From: Climacium dendroides
Taxonomy: Eukaryota; Streptophyta; Bryopsida; Hypnales; Climaciaceae
Reading direction: 5' to 3'
Length of the DNA stretch: 64,000 bases
NCBI GenBank assembly: GCA_950106755.1
Contig: OX467082.1
Location: 13,888,001-13,952,000, forward strand
The first letter of the stretch is position 1; each line of letters opens with the position of its first letter. Of this stretch, positions 25,101 to 36,089 are shown in pieces. Below the pieces are notes generated by a model. It was not told the origin of the DNA and made no database searches. It saw nothing but the letters and a program-made list of their open reading frames with translations. A program made the translations under genes and the position numbers.

Positions 25101-25838
25101 AAGTTCTGGAGTCGAAGGTAGGTTCTGGGAGCTTCCGACCTTCGCGTCTGGTCCAATTGGGTTGGTTCCCTTTTGGAGTCGCAGTAGCGAGGGCACTACG
25201 GATCACAGCGCGCGTAGTACAGTAGTTAGCGTAGTCATTCCGGGGCATCAGTTCTTCTCGCCTGCAGTTCCTCTCCCGAATCTTTCGAGGTAGTCGTCGA
25301 GGTATGAGTGGGTTTTTTTTTTGGTCAGCCCCGTACAGTATAAATTATTGGCCAGGATTCACTGCGCCAGCACTCTGAGCCGATTCTCGTTGTTTCCTCT
25401 TTTTCTTTTTACCGTGTGTTTTTCCACGGACACCGCAGTGGGTTTCGTCGGTTAGGTCTTTCTGTGGTGATTGGGCTGAAGTCCTGGCTTTGAAGCAGTT
25501 GGAGCGCGACACGGCGGATTCTTTAGGGTTGGCAGTACTTGTGGAGAAGGGTTGGTGGTGGGAGTCGTAGAGAGTCGTAGCCTGTCATGCGGTGAGACCC
25601 TGCGTGGGAACACTGATTCTTTTGTAATATTCGTTGGAGAAATCACAATCTGTAAAGTATAGTGGAAGTTTTTGGAAGCTGGAGTGTGTTTGGATCTGTT
25701 TCCAATGACCGTCCGTTGTGGCTGGTGTTGGATCGCGGGCCGAATGAGAGTCTGGAAAGCGAGTTGTGTGGTTCCAGGTGTTCGGGCTCACTTGATGGTG
25801 CCTTGGTACTGTAGACGCAAGTGGATGGTTTGGCCCTT
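22193..25838 (+). repeat. Inverted duplication, arm A (3,646 bp)
   Basis: From caaacgagaacatcgccagc at 22193 to ggatggtttggccctt at 25838 this segment is the reverse complement of 41850-45498. It holds the leader, all nine exons, all introns and about 1 kb of 3' DNA of a SnRK2 kinase. By eye I find one single-base length difference in intron 4 (four versus five A) between about 22565 and 25838. At least six substitutions plus a small indel fall in 22193-22565. Confidence 0.93.
22711..24824 (+). CDS. SnRK2 protein kinase, OST1-like (ABA subclass), copy A, 9 exons
   Basis: Exons 22711-22863, 22990-23064, 23181-23282, 23409-23462, 23635-23727, 23867-23959, 24078-24182, 24294-24392 and 24546-24824 all have GT-AG borders and phase 0, giving 350 residues. 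Kinase landmarks: glycine loop IGSGNFG (21-27), Lys44 in [12 protein letters not shown] (132-139), DFG (154-156), and activation loop [17 protein letters not shown]. In that loop Ser165 and Ser169 correspond to the two phosphorylated serines of Arabidopsis OST1. The C-terminus has the SnRK2 box and then an acidic tail ([19 protein letters not shown]) typical of the ABA-responsive subclass that binds PP2C phosphatases. The start is favoured by the context GCCGCCATGG. Family role: phosphorylates ABF-type transcription factors and ion channels under ABA or drought. Identical in protein to copy B. Confidence 0.95.
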
Positions 25839-26689
25839 CATTTAGCTCTTCATTTAATTTTTATTCTTGAATGTATTTGAATATTGGTGCAACTTTTATC
25901 TTGTGGATTTCACTGGACTGCACTTATTGGATTTTTTGCGTTTGCTTTGAATTGGCTACGAGTTTCCTTTTACTATATTTACTCTTATATTCTTTGGTTC
26001 TACTCAGATAGAGTTAGTTTCGCTGTTCTGTTGTGCTTTTGGTACTGCTGACGCAGCTCTAACAACCTGAAGTCGTGGAATTTGTACTCTTGATAATTTT
26101 TTGTTTTGTCTACAGCGTGGGGTTAAGACAGATTTTCCTTGTTTAATCTGTTTCTGCTAGAATTTTGACTGGCGAGGTTAAGGAAACGCACGAAGCATTT
26201 TGTATGTACACAATTACAGAGAGATAATTGGGATGCTGCAATTTGTTTTTTGTTGTACACACATTTTGAAATGGCATTCAAATTGGAGGGCTTAAACCTC
26301 CTTTGAGATATAATTAGGAATTGACAAAAGGAATAACCGTGGTCTGCTTCTTGTTTTCGTTGATCTGGAGAGAGGGAGACTTGGACTGAAGCATGGAAGA
26401 ATGGCACCAGGAGCTGGACAGTACCGGCGTATATTTTTTCATACTGTCTTATCCCTGGGTGGCGATTTTGAGGTCCAGGCCCTCAAGACAGGAGTTGTCA
26501 ATTCTTTTTTATTTCGCGAGTATTGGCGAATTTCTTCCCCTCGAGGTGCGGCAGTGTAGACGATGAAGTCCGCCACATGTACGGGTATTGTCGACTATAA
26601 CCATTGTCGGTGGTTATATTTTAGCGAGTAGTTTACTTCAGCTAAAGCAGGCAAGAGTGTGAACGAATTGGCAATTAGGTTTGCTCAAG
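25839..26689. other. Spacer DNA just beyond arm A, no gene seen
   Basis: Starts immediately at the duplication edge and shares nothing with the corresponding flank of arm B. T-rich on the plus strand; short open frames match nothing known. Confidence 0.45.
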
Positions 26690-26960
26690 TCTAATTAAGT
26701 TTAGTGTAACAATTATCTAGTTCCACGTCGCCCTACAATGTAGTTACTTAATGCAACGCACACATGTTAGTTTCACAAGCATCATAACTAGCACCTAGGT
26801 CCTTCCTGTCGGTCCTTCCCGTCATTTAGGTTAGTTCAACTTTTGTGGTCTCACAATGCTCACCTGTGGACTCTCGCATCACCACCAAGTAAGTGCACTA
26901 CTTTCCTACGCACCTTGCATGCTCTCCAAGCCCATTCCATGTCCCCACTATGGTGCCACA
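26690..26960 (-). mobile_element. Decayed LTR, same family as the LTR at 38880
   Basis: On the minus strand the order of gtgcattgtgagacc-like, ctaaactaacctaa-like and tacattgtagggcgac phrases parallels 38885-39160 on the plus strand (gtgcattgtgagaccc, gctaaactaacctaagtg, attgtaggacgac). Two copies of one LTR family thus lie in opposite orientations. Edges are not exact. Confidence 0.55.
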
Positions 26961-29102
26961 ATACCACCTGCATTGCCATTTTTGTACTATCAAGGTGCGG
27001 GCCTCCCTACCATTAGGTCTAGTTTAGCTACCTAGATCAAGGCACCCAATTGGGATATGTTCATCACTCACATAGAGGCACATAGAGGCACGGTGCTATC
27101 ACTGTTGTGCACCCAACCTTACTATATACTTTTATGTTGAGGGGTGTTATACCTTCATTTGAAGAATTTGATGTCTTCATCAAGGTCTAACATGGCACTC
27201 CTCCCTATCTAATTCCAACCTTAGAAGTTAACTCCAAAGTGATGCAAGATTTCCGCTTAGTAAGAAATGGTATTAGAGGTGTTTATAAATTGCCATGTAG
27301 GATTTGAAATTCAACAAAATAATTGACACATTGCCATACTCAATGTGCTTTTTGGAAGTGGTTCACCTAGTGGAAATGGAGAATTTTTTCTTCGTAAATT
27401 CGGTAAAATTAGAATAGGCTTTTGCTCAAGAATCTAACCGGGTCATAGCCTTGAAATCAAGCAAGGAACTTCCACAAAATTTTGGGGCCGAATTCAACAT
27501 CTCGAATTATGCCTCCTCGGTCATCTACTACACACCTGGTGAACATGTGGGTGGACTTCATGGGAATAGTATCCATCGATAGGGTTGGGTAACTCCAAAG
27601 GCGTAGGAACCCATCGTGGCAAACTTGAGTCAAGCGGAGCCTCCATGGGAGAATCCAAATAGGGCATTGTGTTTCGTCTTGCTCTTAAACTAGAAATGGT
27701 GGCAAGCAATCTCTTGTGCATCCAAGTCAGGACCCCTAAACCCTATTGCAACAGTATTTTTCTGGGCTTTAGGGACGTAGCACCAAGCTTCCCTCCAATG
27801 ATGTCAATGCGACCCCGTCATTTTTCTACGCATTTTTCCTCCTATCCGATACTTTGAATCTTTCGCAAAGTACAAAAATCATGGTGCTTCACCAAATTAT
27901 GTATGTTTGGTGTTGCTGAAAAGATCTTTTTCAATCCTACAATTGCTCTTTGTTGTAAATTTCCATTGTAGTTCGATAAGTGCTCGCAAATCAAGGTTGA
28001 AAATGGTCAAGGATACTTTCTGTCCTCAATGACACTTTGGGGTTAACTTCCACATCCCTTAGAAGTGATCAACTTCCATGTAAAGTCCTTTCAACGCTCT
28101 TACTTAGCATTCCTGTATGCAATTGGTTTCATTAATGTTATTCAAACTAAGGACCTAAAATGCTTAATGTTTTTTTGAGTTATAACTAAATTTTTCCCCT
28201 TTTGGCCCCTATCATGCCATTGACAAGTTATGAACACTTTAATTGACTAGTTAAAATACATTTGAGGTTAACAAAACCTCTCCCTTATTCACTCTTTGGG
28301 GCATGATTGGCCAATAATTCACTTCTACTTGAAGGCATACTTTGTAAAAAAATGATTTTGAAGCTTGGCAATCACACTTTGAATTCACCACACTTAAGTT
28401 CACTAGAAATGAATCACCATTGGCAAGTCCCTTCAATAGTGTCCATCCTCTAAATTAACCCCTAAAGGTTACTTCTGGTTCATTGGAATTTTCTACCTTA
28501 ACTAGAAACTGGGTTTTAATTTCACCATTCTCTCATTTAGGATTTCGACTTGGTGTAAATTTTCTTTGTATACCCTATTTTTTTTCTTACTTGGTTGGGA
28601 TATAGGACATATCTTCTCCTCCACTTAGGAACATGATGTCCCCATCACTTACCCATCACTTCCTATGATGGATGTGTCATTTCTTTTGATGGGTCAATTG
28701 TGGATATGTTCTATTTGTTTGAACTTTATCATCATCTAACACTTGAATGTTGTGATCACCCTCTATTAAAAAATGATGTCAAAATCAATAAAAATAAAAA
28801 AAATTCTATTGAAGTGAATACTATATTGATTGTTTTCACAATTTTTAGTTGATTCAGTACAAGTTAACAAATTGGTCACAAATTTTTTGTTGAATAAAAT
28901 AGTATAAAATTCCAAATCAATAAAAAAAATCCACATCTTTTTGTTCATTTTGACTTATAAGAATTTCAAATAAGTTTTTGTCATTTGGGCAATGTTTAAA
29001 TCACCACAATTGGAATTCTATATATAATAGAATTTTTTTCAAAAAATAATCAATCACAATTTGGTATTATTGAAAATCATTAGACTTCAATGGCCATTCC
29101 TA
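26961..29102. other. Intergenic DNA, possibly old retroelement, no gene recognised
   Basis: Composition is less AT-rich to about 27800, as would fit internal retrotransposon sequence. No open frame gives a motif I can name. From about 28700 it becomes strongly AT-rich. Confidence 0.35.
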
Positions 29103-29398
29103 CATAGTAAAATAACTTTTTTCAAAAAACTTTGAACTGACAATAGTTAGAAAATCAAGCTAAATTTCATCCTTCAAAATCCATTTAAGATTTTGAGCCT
29201 CTAATAAAAAGTTATGGACAAAGTTTAGAGAGGGGTTGGAATAGACATTTTCTTTGACATTTTAAAACATCCTCTCTAAATTTTGTCTATAACTTTTGGT
29301 TGGAGATTCAAAATTTCAATCAAATATTTGGAGATGAAACTAGCTCAATTTTTCAACTTTTGGTAATTCAAATTTTTTTCAACTTTTTTTTTACTATG
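29103..29398. repeat. Foldback element, copy 2
   Basis: Begins catagtaaaataactttttt and ends tttttttttactatg, i.e. inverted termini. The inside mirrors itself around tttggaatagacattttctt, and both halves contain the tcatc/gatga...ccaaaaatcc phrase of copies 1 and 3. About 296 bp. Confidence 0.7.
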
Positions 29399-29483
29399 CC
29401 AAATCTATGGAAAAATCTAGCAAAAATTGCTAAGTAAATAAAAACTTAAACCATACATATTCAAGCAAATCCTTGAGCAAATC

Positions 29484-29650
29484 CATACATGGTGCAATGG
29501 ATAAAGGATTTTAACTACAAACAAGGGGTGCAAGGTTTGAATCCTTTTGGCAACCCTTGCTTGTGTGGCATATTTTGCCTAGGTGGCATGTCCATATGGT
29601 AGGGATGCCTAAGTGGCTTGCCACGTGGAATTTTCATTTGGTAATTGTTA
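29484..29650 (+). repeat. SINE-like tRNA-derived unit
   Basis: TGGTGCAATGG (29490-29500) fits the RNA polymerase III box A consensus TRGYNNANNNG exactly. GGTTTGAATCC (29534-29544) fits box B except for one C-to-T change. Spacing is tRNA-like, but no acceptor stem or anticodon arm folds, so it is not a working tRNA. The following ~100 bases rich in gtggc phrases would be the SINE body. Confidence 0.4.
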
Positions 29651-30430
29651 ATGTGGTGCCTACCACATATTAGGTTTCAATTTATCAGTGTTGTGATTTA
29701 AAAATAATCTCTATGCACTTGAACAAATCAACAACTAAGTCAACATTTTTTGTTCTATAATATCCAAGTCAACATGTCCAACTCAATATAAAATGAACAA
29801 GAAAAATAATAGTGATTTGGACACAAATTTTCTAATAGTGATAAAGAAAAGGTCTAAAAATCCCCTTTTGTCCTTGGCTTTAGCCTTCTTGGCCTCAACC
29901 TTAGCCTTTTTTGTAGTTGCCTTTCTAATGTCTAGTGCCTTAGTCATGTATTGTACATGCTTAAAATATGCTTGATTAATCCATTCATACTCAAATGAAA
30001 CAATAACTATGCATAATGCATTTGTATTTCTTACTTGAGTTGCTTCTCCTTCCCACTTGTCTTGAATTGATCTCATCTACTATATTGCCCATCATTCCGT
30101 CCTAGTGTTCATACCGTAGTACCTCTTCAATTTCGGCAATAGTTGTTGAATAATTAATAAAATTTTAGATTTTTATTTCGGCAGCAAAAACATATTTACT
30201 AAAAATTTCATCTCACAAGTAACAACATAGTTAAATTCTACTGCATTCAACAGCTCTACTATTTTTCAAAGAAATGTTGCCAAAATGTTTGTTTTTCTCC
30301 ACACCTTATACTACAAGGGCATTGACATGCATGTAAATATTTAGCACCAAAAGCAACATGTTTTGATAAGTGTGAAGTAGAGAAAGACAAGATATTTATA
30401 CAAATTGGAAGGTAGGAGAATAAACAACCC

Positions 30431-30728
30431 ATGTGTAGAATAATTTTTTTCAAAAAAATTTGAACTAAGTTAATGTAAAAATCAATCTAGCTTTCATCTC
30501 CAAAAATCCTTTTGAATTTAGAGCCTCCAATCAAAAGTTATGGACAAATTTCAAGGAACAAGTTGGAAGGAACATTTTCTTTGACATTTTCAAACATCCC
30601 TTGTAAATTTTGTTCATAAATTTTTTTTGGAGGTTGATAATCACAAATGGATTTTTGAAGATGAAATTTAGATTTATTTTTCAACTTTTATTAGTTCAAA
30701 GTTTTTTTAGAAATGTTAATTTACTATG
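30431..30728. repeat. Foldback element, copy 3
   Basis: Third member of the family at 10728 and 29103, with the same central phrase tggaaggaacattttctttg and mirrored ends. Its right flank (aaatgagatctgaaatt, then cccatatcctttgagggttc near 30815) matches, in inverse, the left flank of copy 1 near 10630-10650. The mobile unit is therefore longer than the core. Confidence 0.7.
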
Positions 30729-31129
30729 TCCAAATGAGATCTGAAATTCTACTTTGAATACAATTACTACTTTTTGACAATGAGCGGTCAAGCTCTCATC
30801 TTCATCATTATCCCATATCCTTTGAGGGTTCTTGACGGACAATGAATTTCATTATAAAAACGATCTCTCCAACCCCCATTCTCATCAAATGTCATTGAAA
30901 AGATTCCTTCATGCTTCTATTAAATTTTTTTTATTGTAAATAGTTTATAAACTTCACATTGAACTTTCTTACCAACATTAGATATTTTTTTTACATCATC
31001 TTGGTCATTTAATTCTTATTGAATTTGGCAGGATCCCTAATCCTTGAAAACTGGCCATTGATTTCGGCAACGGGCACTATCAATTTGCAGAATTTTTGGC
31101 AATTATAATAATAATATTCTGAATTTGCG

Positions 31130-32530
31130 ATATCCTTAAAAAACAATTAATTTCTGTCGAAATTGAAAAGGGACTACGGTACTTGAGTGGTAGGCATGGT
31201 TAGGCAAGAGTGGTAGGCAAGTTACTAACATCTTTAATATATTTCTTAAGAAGAAAAACATGAAATATAGGGTAGATATTCTTACCCACCTTTGCCATAT
31301 CCAACATATAGACATCATTATGAAGGATGATTTTGACCACAAAAAACCCATTCACTGCATTAATCACTTGACTTAAACTTTTGTTAGAAGTCAAATGTTC
31401 TTGGTGTCCAACCACACCTTTTCTCCCACCACAAAGGTTCTTTTCTACCAGTGTTAGTTTCTAGTAGTAGCATAGCACTCTTGGACCTTTGCTAACTTTT
31501 GCCTAGCATTCCTGAAAACCATGCTATACTTTTCGCTCCAAACCTTTGCATCTTTAGAATAGTAGCCTGAAAGTCTTTTGTGGTTGAAGTGATACTCATT
31601 GTGACCATAGGCCAAGTCCATCGCCTTAATTGCTTCTTGTGCATGACAAAAGAAAAATGAAGATTTTTCAATAGATAATCATGACTTTGTGTTGTAGCAA
31701 AAGTTTGCAACAAGTAATAGGTTGGGCTAATACAATTGGTCCCCTTCACAAAACAACCTCATATATATGTTGATGATCAAATTCGTCCTCTTAGTTTGGC
31801 CATCCCTTTCTAGGCAAAAGGCCATGGTTATTTGAAGGTTAACACCTATCCTTTTGATTAAGCGTTGCCAAAATATACTTATAGGGAATTTCATTAAAAT
31901 GGTGAATATTCTGTGACTTTGACATTCCATAGTTCAGACCGAGCGGTCTGAAATCTAGTACACTAATAGATTTCAAACTACCCAGTTTGAACTGTGGGAA
32001 TGACACATTGTGAAAATGGCACATGGAATATCACCATTTTAATGAAATTTCCCATACTTTAAAATATTAAGCTCCTGTCATTCAAAATATCCCAAGGAAA
32101 TCTCTTGTATCATACCCAATTGTTAAAGAACAATTTGTGGGACAATTTGGCCATTGATTCCACATTTTCAAACATTTTGCAAGGCATAAATGTTGTCCAT
32201 TTAGAAAGCCAACATACTTTCACCATGATAGCATCATATTCCTCCATTGTCAAAAACCCACACATCAAACATAAAAGAAATCAATTGAAATGGCAATTGC
32301 ATAATAGGCAAAGGTTGCAATTTCCCCAACTTGGGTTGAGTATTGTGCTTAATCATTTGGCACTTCATTCAAAATTCGATGTAATTTTCTACATCAAGGT
32401 CCATCATTGACCAAAAGTATTGCTTCCTTAACTCTGTTGAAGTTGCCTTAATACCTTTATGGCCCACTAGAGGTGTATCATGAAATTTATTTAAAGCAAC
32501 CTTTTCTTCAAATCCCCTCTAATCCCCCTC
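31130..32530 (-). pseudogene. Ty3/gypsy retrotransposon integrase, decayed
   Basis: Read on the minus strand with frame changes, the order is that of a gypsy integrase. The zinc-binding start FHDTPLVGHKGIKAT is near 32500-32440, then KQYFWSMMDLDVENYI, and LGKLQPLPI near 32330. The core follows with YDAIMVKV and LSKWTTF (32250-32190), NDRSLIF near 32075, WQRLIKRIGV and DGQTKRTN (31870-31780). A C-terminal IYPIFHVFLLKKY lies near 31270. The first catalytic Asp appears replaced (Cys in VKVCWLSK). Several stops and frameshifts and a MITE at 31884 show it is dead. Flanking RT and LTRs of this copy are not recognised. Confidence 0.8.
31884..32053. mobile_element. 170-bp MITE inserted in the gypsy integrase
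   Basis: Left end GGGAATTTCATTAAAATGGT and right end (reverse complement) GGGAAATTTCATTAAAATGG form inverted repeats that continue with decay for about 75 bp. Flanks read ATACTTAT (left) and ATACTTT (right), suggesting a 7-8 bp target duplication. On the minus strand the integrase reading stops at NDRSLIF on one side and resumes at SIFWQRL on the other. Size of duplication suggests hAT-like origin, unproven. Confidence 0.65.
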
Positions 32531-32739
32531 TAGAATATAGAAGTAGGTCTACTTAACCCCTAAAGGACCAAATAACATTTTTTTGGCAACATAGCAATTT
32601 TGGGCAGCTCACTATGAATGAAATTTTCTATTTTTTTCATTGAAATTTTCACACAATATGTACTCTAGGAGTAGCTTTAAGGCCCAACAATTTTCATAAT
32701 TTTTGACTACATGGCTAAAAAGTTATTGTATGATATGTA

Positions 32740-33425
32740 GTTTTCTATGTTTGGTGGGAAATCCGGGTAGAAAAAAACTTCTTTAAAAATCACTTTTAAA
32801 AAAAATTAAAATTTGAAATTGGTTCTCTAGATTTATTTATACATGGATATCTTTGAATCATTCCATTTTGATTAATGAGATCAAAGTTATGGGGAGTTTT
32901 AGTTGCAGGTAGTTTGAAGGTAGTTATGGAATCTGTACTCTAAAATAAACTTCGAAGTTCTTTATTTAATTCAATTTTCAATATTTTTGAAAAAAATAAT
33001 AATTGGGTGTAGATTGTTTATTAAAACATTAAAACCATTGGGATTGGAATTTTTCAATTTCATAAATAAATTGTTAACAATTTTGTATTTTGAATCATTT
33101 TCTACTTCTTTCTATTTTCTATTTTTTTCCTATATGTTGTATAATTCCAAATGATTTGAAAGTTTTCAAGCATATAGCAAACTTGACTTGAAAAATGAAT
33201 CCAAAGAGTAACCACCATTTTGGACATTTTTTCATAATGATCTGACCTTAAGAAGTGTAGCTACCCGTTTTTTTGCAGGGACAAAAAAAAAATTTGTTAC
33301 TTCAAACACTAATATCTTGCAGTCTACATGGTGAAAAAATTTCTACATATTCTCAAACCAAATTAATATAAGATCCTATGGTTAGATGTATCAAAAATGT
33401 TTTTTTTTCAAAAATTTGGTACTTG
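32740..33425. repeat. Dispersed repeat R1, copy 3 (diverged)
   Basis: Parallels 14200-14840 in order: a gaatcattccattt phrase, then aaaccattgggatt as in copy 2 near 19470, then cttcaaacactaatatcttg and agatcctatggttagatgt at the end. The Tc1 element inserted at its right border (TA at 33426). Confidence 0.55.
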
Positions 33426-33427
33426 TA

Positions 33428-34363
33428 CAGTAGGGTCCCAATCAAATTGGCGTTTTCGAAATCGCAGTGAAGAAAATTTCACTGCAGCCAACTTTGAGAG
33501 GCTCCCGAGAGCTGAAAAATTGGTATTTTACCACGAAATTTTTACCACAGCTTGATCTTTATGTTAATAACACATGGTCCAAATTTCAAGGCCAAAAGAT
33601 TCACCATTTAAAAGTTATTCAAAATCTACCAACATGGGTAGTTGTGGAATTTTTTTCACTTCTGCCAACTTTCACAGCCTCCCAAGGATTGGAATTTTTT
33701 TTTTTGCCATGAAATTTTTGGAACAAAAACTAATATATGATTTCAACATATGGTCCAAATTTCAGGTCCAAAAGATTAATACAAAAAAAGATATTCACAA
33801 TCTACCAACATGTATTGTTTTGAGAAACACTTGTGCAAACCATTTCACTACTACCAACTTTGGCACCCCTCCAAGGGCTAAGAAATTGTCTATTTACCGT
33901 GAATTTTTTGTCACACAACCTTTTCTATGTTAATAACATGTATGCCAAATTTCAAGGACAAAAAAATATTACAAAAAAAGATATTTAAAATCTACCAACA
34001 TGGGCAGCTTTGAGAAACCATTTTTCTATTTCCATCTTTGACACCCTTCCAAGGGCTGATATTTTTTTTTATTTTTCATGAAATTTTTTCTATACAATAA
34101 TTTCTATGTTAATAACATGTGTGACAAATTTAAGGTAAAAAAATTTATAATAAAAAAGATATACACAATCTACCAACATGTGTAGTTGTAGGAAACATTG
34201 GGAGAAGCCATATCACTACTACCAACTTTGACACCCTCCCAAGGGCTGAGAAATTGTCTATTTACCATGAAATTTTTGGCACAAGATATATTTTATGTTA
34301 ATAACAAGTGTGCCAAAATTCAAGGTCAAAAAATTTATACAAAAAAAGCACACACAATCTACC
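33428..34363. repeat. Left terminal inverted repeat, five ~180-bp subrepeats
   Basis: The phrase aatctaccaacatg recurs at about 33622, 33799, 33988, 34167 and (ending aatgtg) 34355. Each is preceded by gttaataaca..t...caaatttcaagg and a ccaactttgacaccctccca type phrase. Units are 176-190 bp and diverged from each other. The matching unit in the other arm is nearly identical. Confidence 0.88.
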
Positions 34364-35369
34364 AATGTGTATGTCCTCCATTTGCCTCAATCACTACTTG
34401 TAACCTAGAAGGCATAGAATGACATAATTGGAGGAGCTTTGTATCACTAATTAACCTCCACTCTCTTTCAATAATTGTCTTCATGTCATCTAAGTTTCTA
34501 GGCCTATTTGGGTCATGTTGCACTGCATCTTTCAGAATCTTCCAAAGGTTCTCAATTGGATTGAGATCGGGAGAGTTTGCAGGCCAATCAAGCTTCTCCA
34601 AAAGGTGTGATTGTCTCCATTCTCCACATAGTTTGCTACGATGGACAAGTGCGCCATCTTCCATGAGCAATCCTTGTGGCACTCTACCCATAAAATGAAG
34701 CAACTCGCCATTGTAAACCACTTCAACAAAATCCTTAGCAGAGCGTCGATCCTTAGGCATAAAAACAAGTTGTGAAACTTGTCCTCCAACAAATGCACCC
34801 CAAATCATCAAAGAAGTTCTCCCACTCTTAAAAGTTGGAACTATACAATCTGATGCATAGCGGTCATATGCAGTTCTCCAAACATGAATTTGTCTAGAAT
34901 TTTTTCCAACTTCAAAAGTAGACTCATCTGTCCAAACAACTCGCTCCCATTCTTCTACACTCCACCTACAATACTTCTGAGCAAAAGCCAATCGTTGAGA
35001 CATGTGACAAGGTGTCAAAAAAGGTTTTTTGACTGCAATTCGACTATAAATGCCACTCCTATGTAAAGCCCTTCGAATAGTATTTCTAGACACTTGAGTA
35101 GGACACATATTAGTAATCTCTGAGAGCGTTAAGCGACGATTAGCTTGTGAGACACATTTAATAATACGAACATCTCTATCACTAAGCTTCTTAGCATGAT
35201 TTCCACCACAAGGTTTGCTTCTGTAGGTTCCATCTTCTCGAAATCTCTTCACCAACCTCTGAACTATTCTAACAGGGACTCCAACAATAGCTGCAATATC
35301 AACTCCTGTCTTTCCTCCCTCACTCAAACCTATAATGCAAGCACAAATTTCAACTGAAATAGCCATCAT
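34359..35369 (-). CDS. Tc1-type DD34E transposase
   Basis: One uninterrupted 336-residue frame. Residues ~5-50 hold a helix-turn-helix (GVDIAAIVGVPVRIVQRLVK) and ~60-108 a second one (TQVSRNTIRRALHRSGI), together the paired-like DNA-binding region. Catalytic residues: Asp148 in VVWTDES, Asp238 in LLMEDGA and Glu273 in NPIENLW. With 34 residues between the last two, this is a DD34E set. SPDLNPIENLW is the Tc1 hallmark. The stop codon (34359-34361) lies within the innermost bases of the left inverted repeat. It cuts and pastes the surrounding element at TA sites. All catalytic residues are present, so activity is plausible. Confidence 0.94.
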   Translation of the reverse strand: MMAISVEICACIIGLSEGGKTGVDIAAIVGVPVRIVQRLVKRFREDGTYRSKPCGGNHAKKLSDRDVRIIKCVSQANRRLTLSEITNMCPTQVSRNTIRRALHRSGIYSRIAVKKPFLTPCHMSQRLAFAQKYCRWSVEEWERVVWTDESTFEVGKNSRQIHVWRTAYDRYASDCIVPTFKSGRTSLMIWGAFVGGQVSQLVFMPKDRRSAKDFVEVVYNGELLHFMGRVPQGLLMEDGALVHRSKLCGEWRQSHLLEKLDWPANSPDLNPIENLWKILKDAVQHDPNRPRNLDDMKTIIEREWRLISDTKLLQLCHSMPSRLQVVIEANGGHTHW

Positions 35370-36089
35370 CTACAACTTTCAAAATGGTAATTGGATCCAA
35401 AAAAATTACTAACTAACCTCATGTCTGGAGCACTCAAATCTTAATCAAACCTTAATTAGTAATCACCCACCATCCATGATCCAACTCTCATTCACTCAAT
35501 CTCCATATTACCTCCCTCAGTCACCACATTACCTCACTCACCATGATCCAACCTTCATTCACTCACTCAGTGACTATAATTCAACCCTCACATAGCCTCA
35601 CTTACTCATCACATACATTCACTAAGTCACCATGATGCAACCCTTACATAGCCTCACTCATCAAACAATCATACTCAGTCATCACATAGCTCCAGTTAAC
35701 CACACAGCACATAGCCTCACCCATTCAGTCAACACATCCTTCATGCACTCATGTCCCCAAAATCTTCAATCCTCTAATTGGAAAAATAATCACCCATTAC
35801 TTGCCTTAGCACACATCCTACCTCCTGTAATGCTCAATTTTGAAAGCAAGCATTCATATTGAGAGGAAAAGCTTCTTCATGCACATATGGTGTTCAAATT
35901 TTAAACAAGTGCATTCTTTTAGATGTGACAAGTGCACACATCTAGATTTGGGTATCCTTGATTTTGTTGAGAAGCATTTATGTATGGGGATTTGGACATT
36001 TGGACAATTTTAGACCAAAAGCATGAGTGTCCATATTCTTACAATATTCTCAATATATTCTAAAACTGTTTCTCACAACTACACATATC

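Noticed and set aside
29484..29560. Functional tRNA gene
   Set aside because: Pol III boxes are present but no acceptor stem or anticodon arm can be folded.
33467..33933. Two small proteins (81 and 119 codons) repeated at 36521-36987
   Set aside because: Both lie entirely in the Tc1 inverted repeats and reflect repeat identity, not coding conservation.
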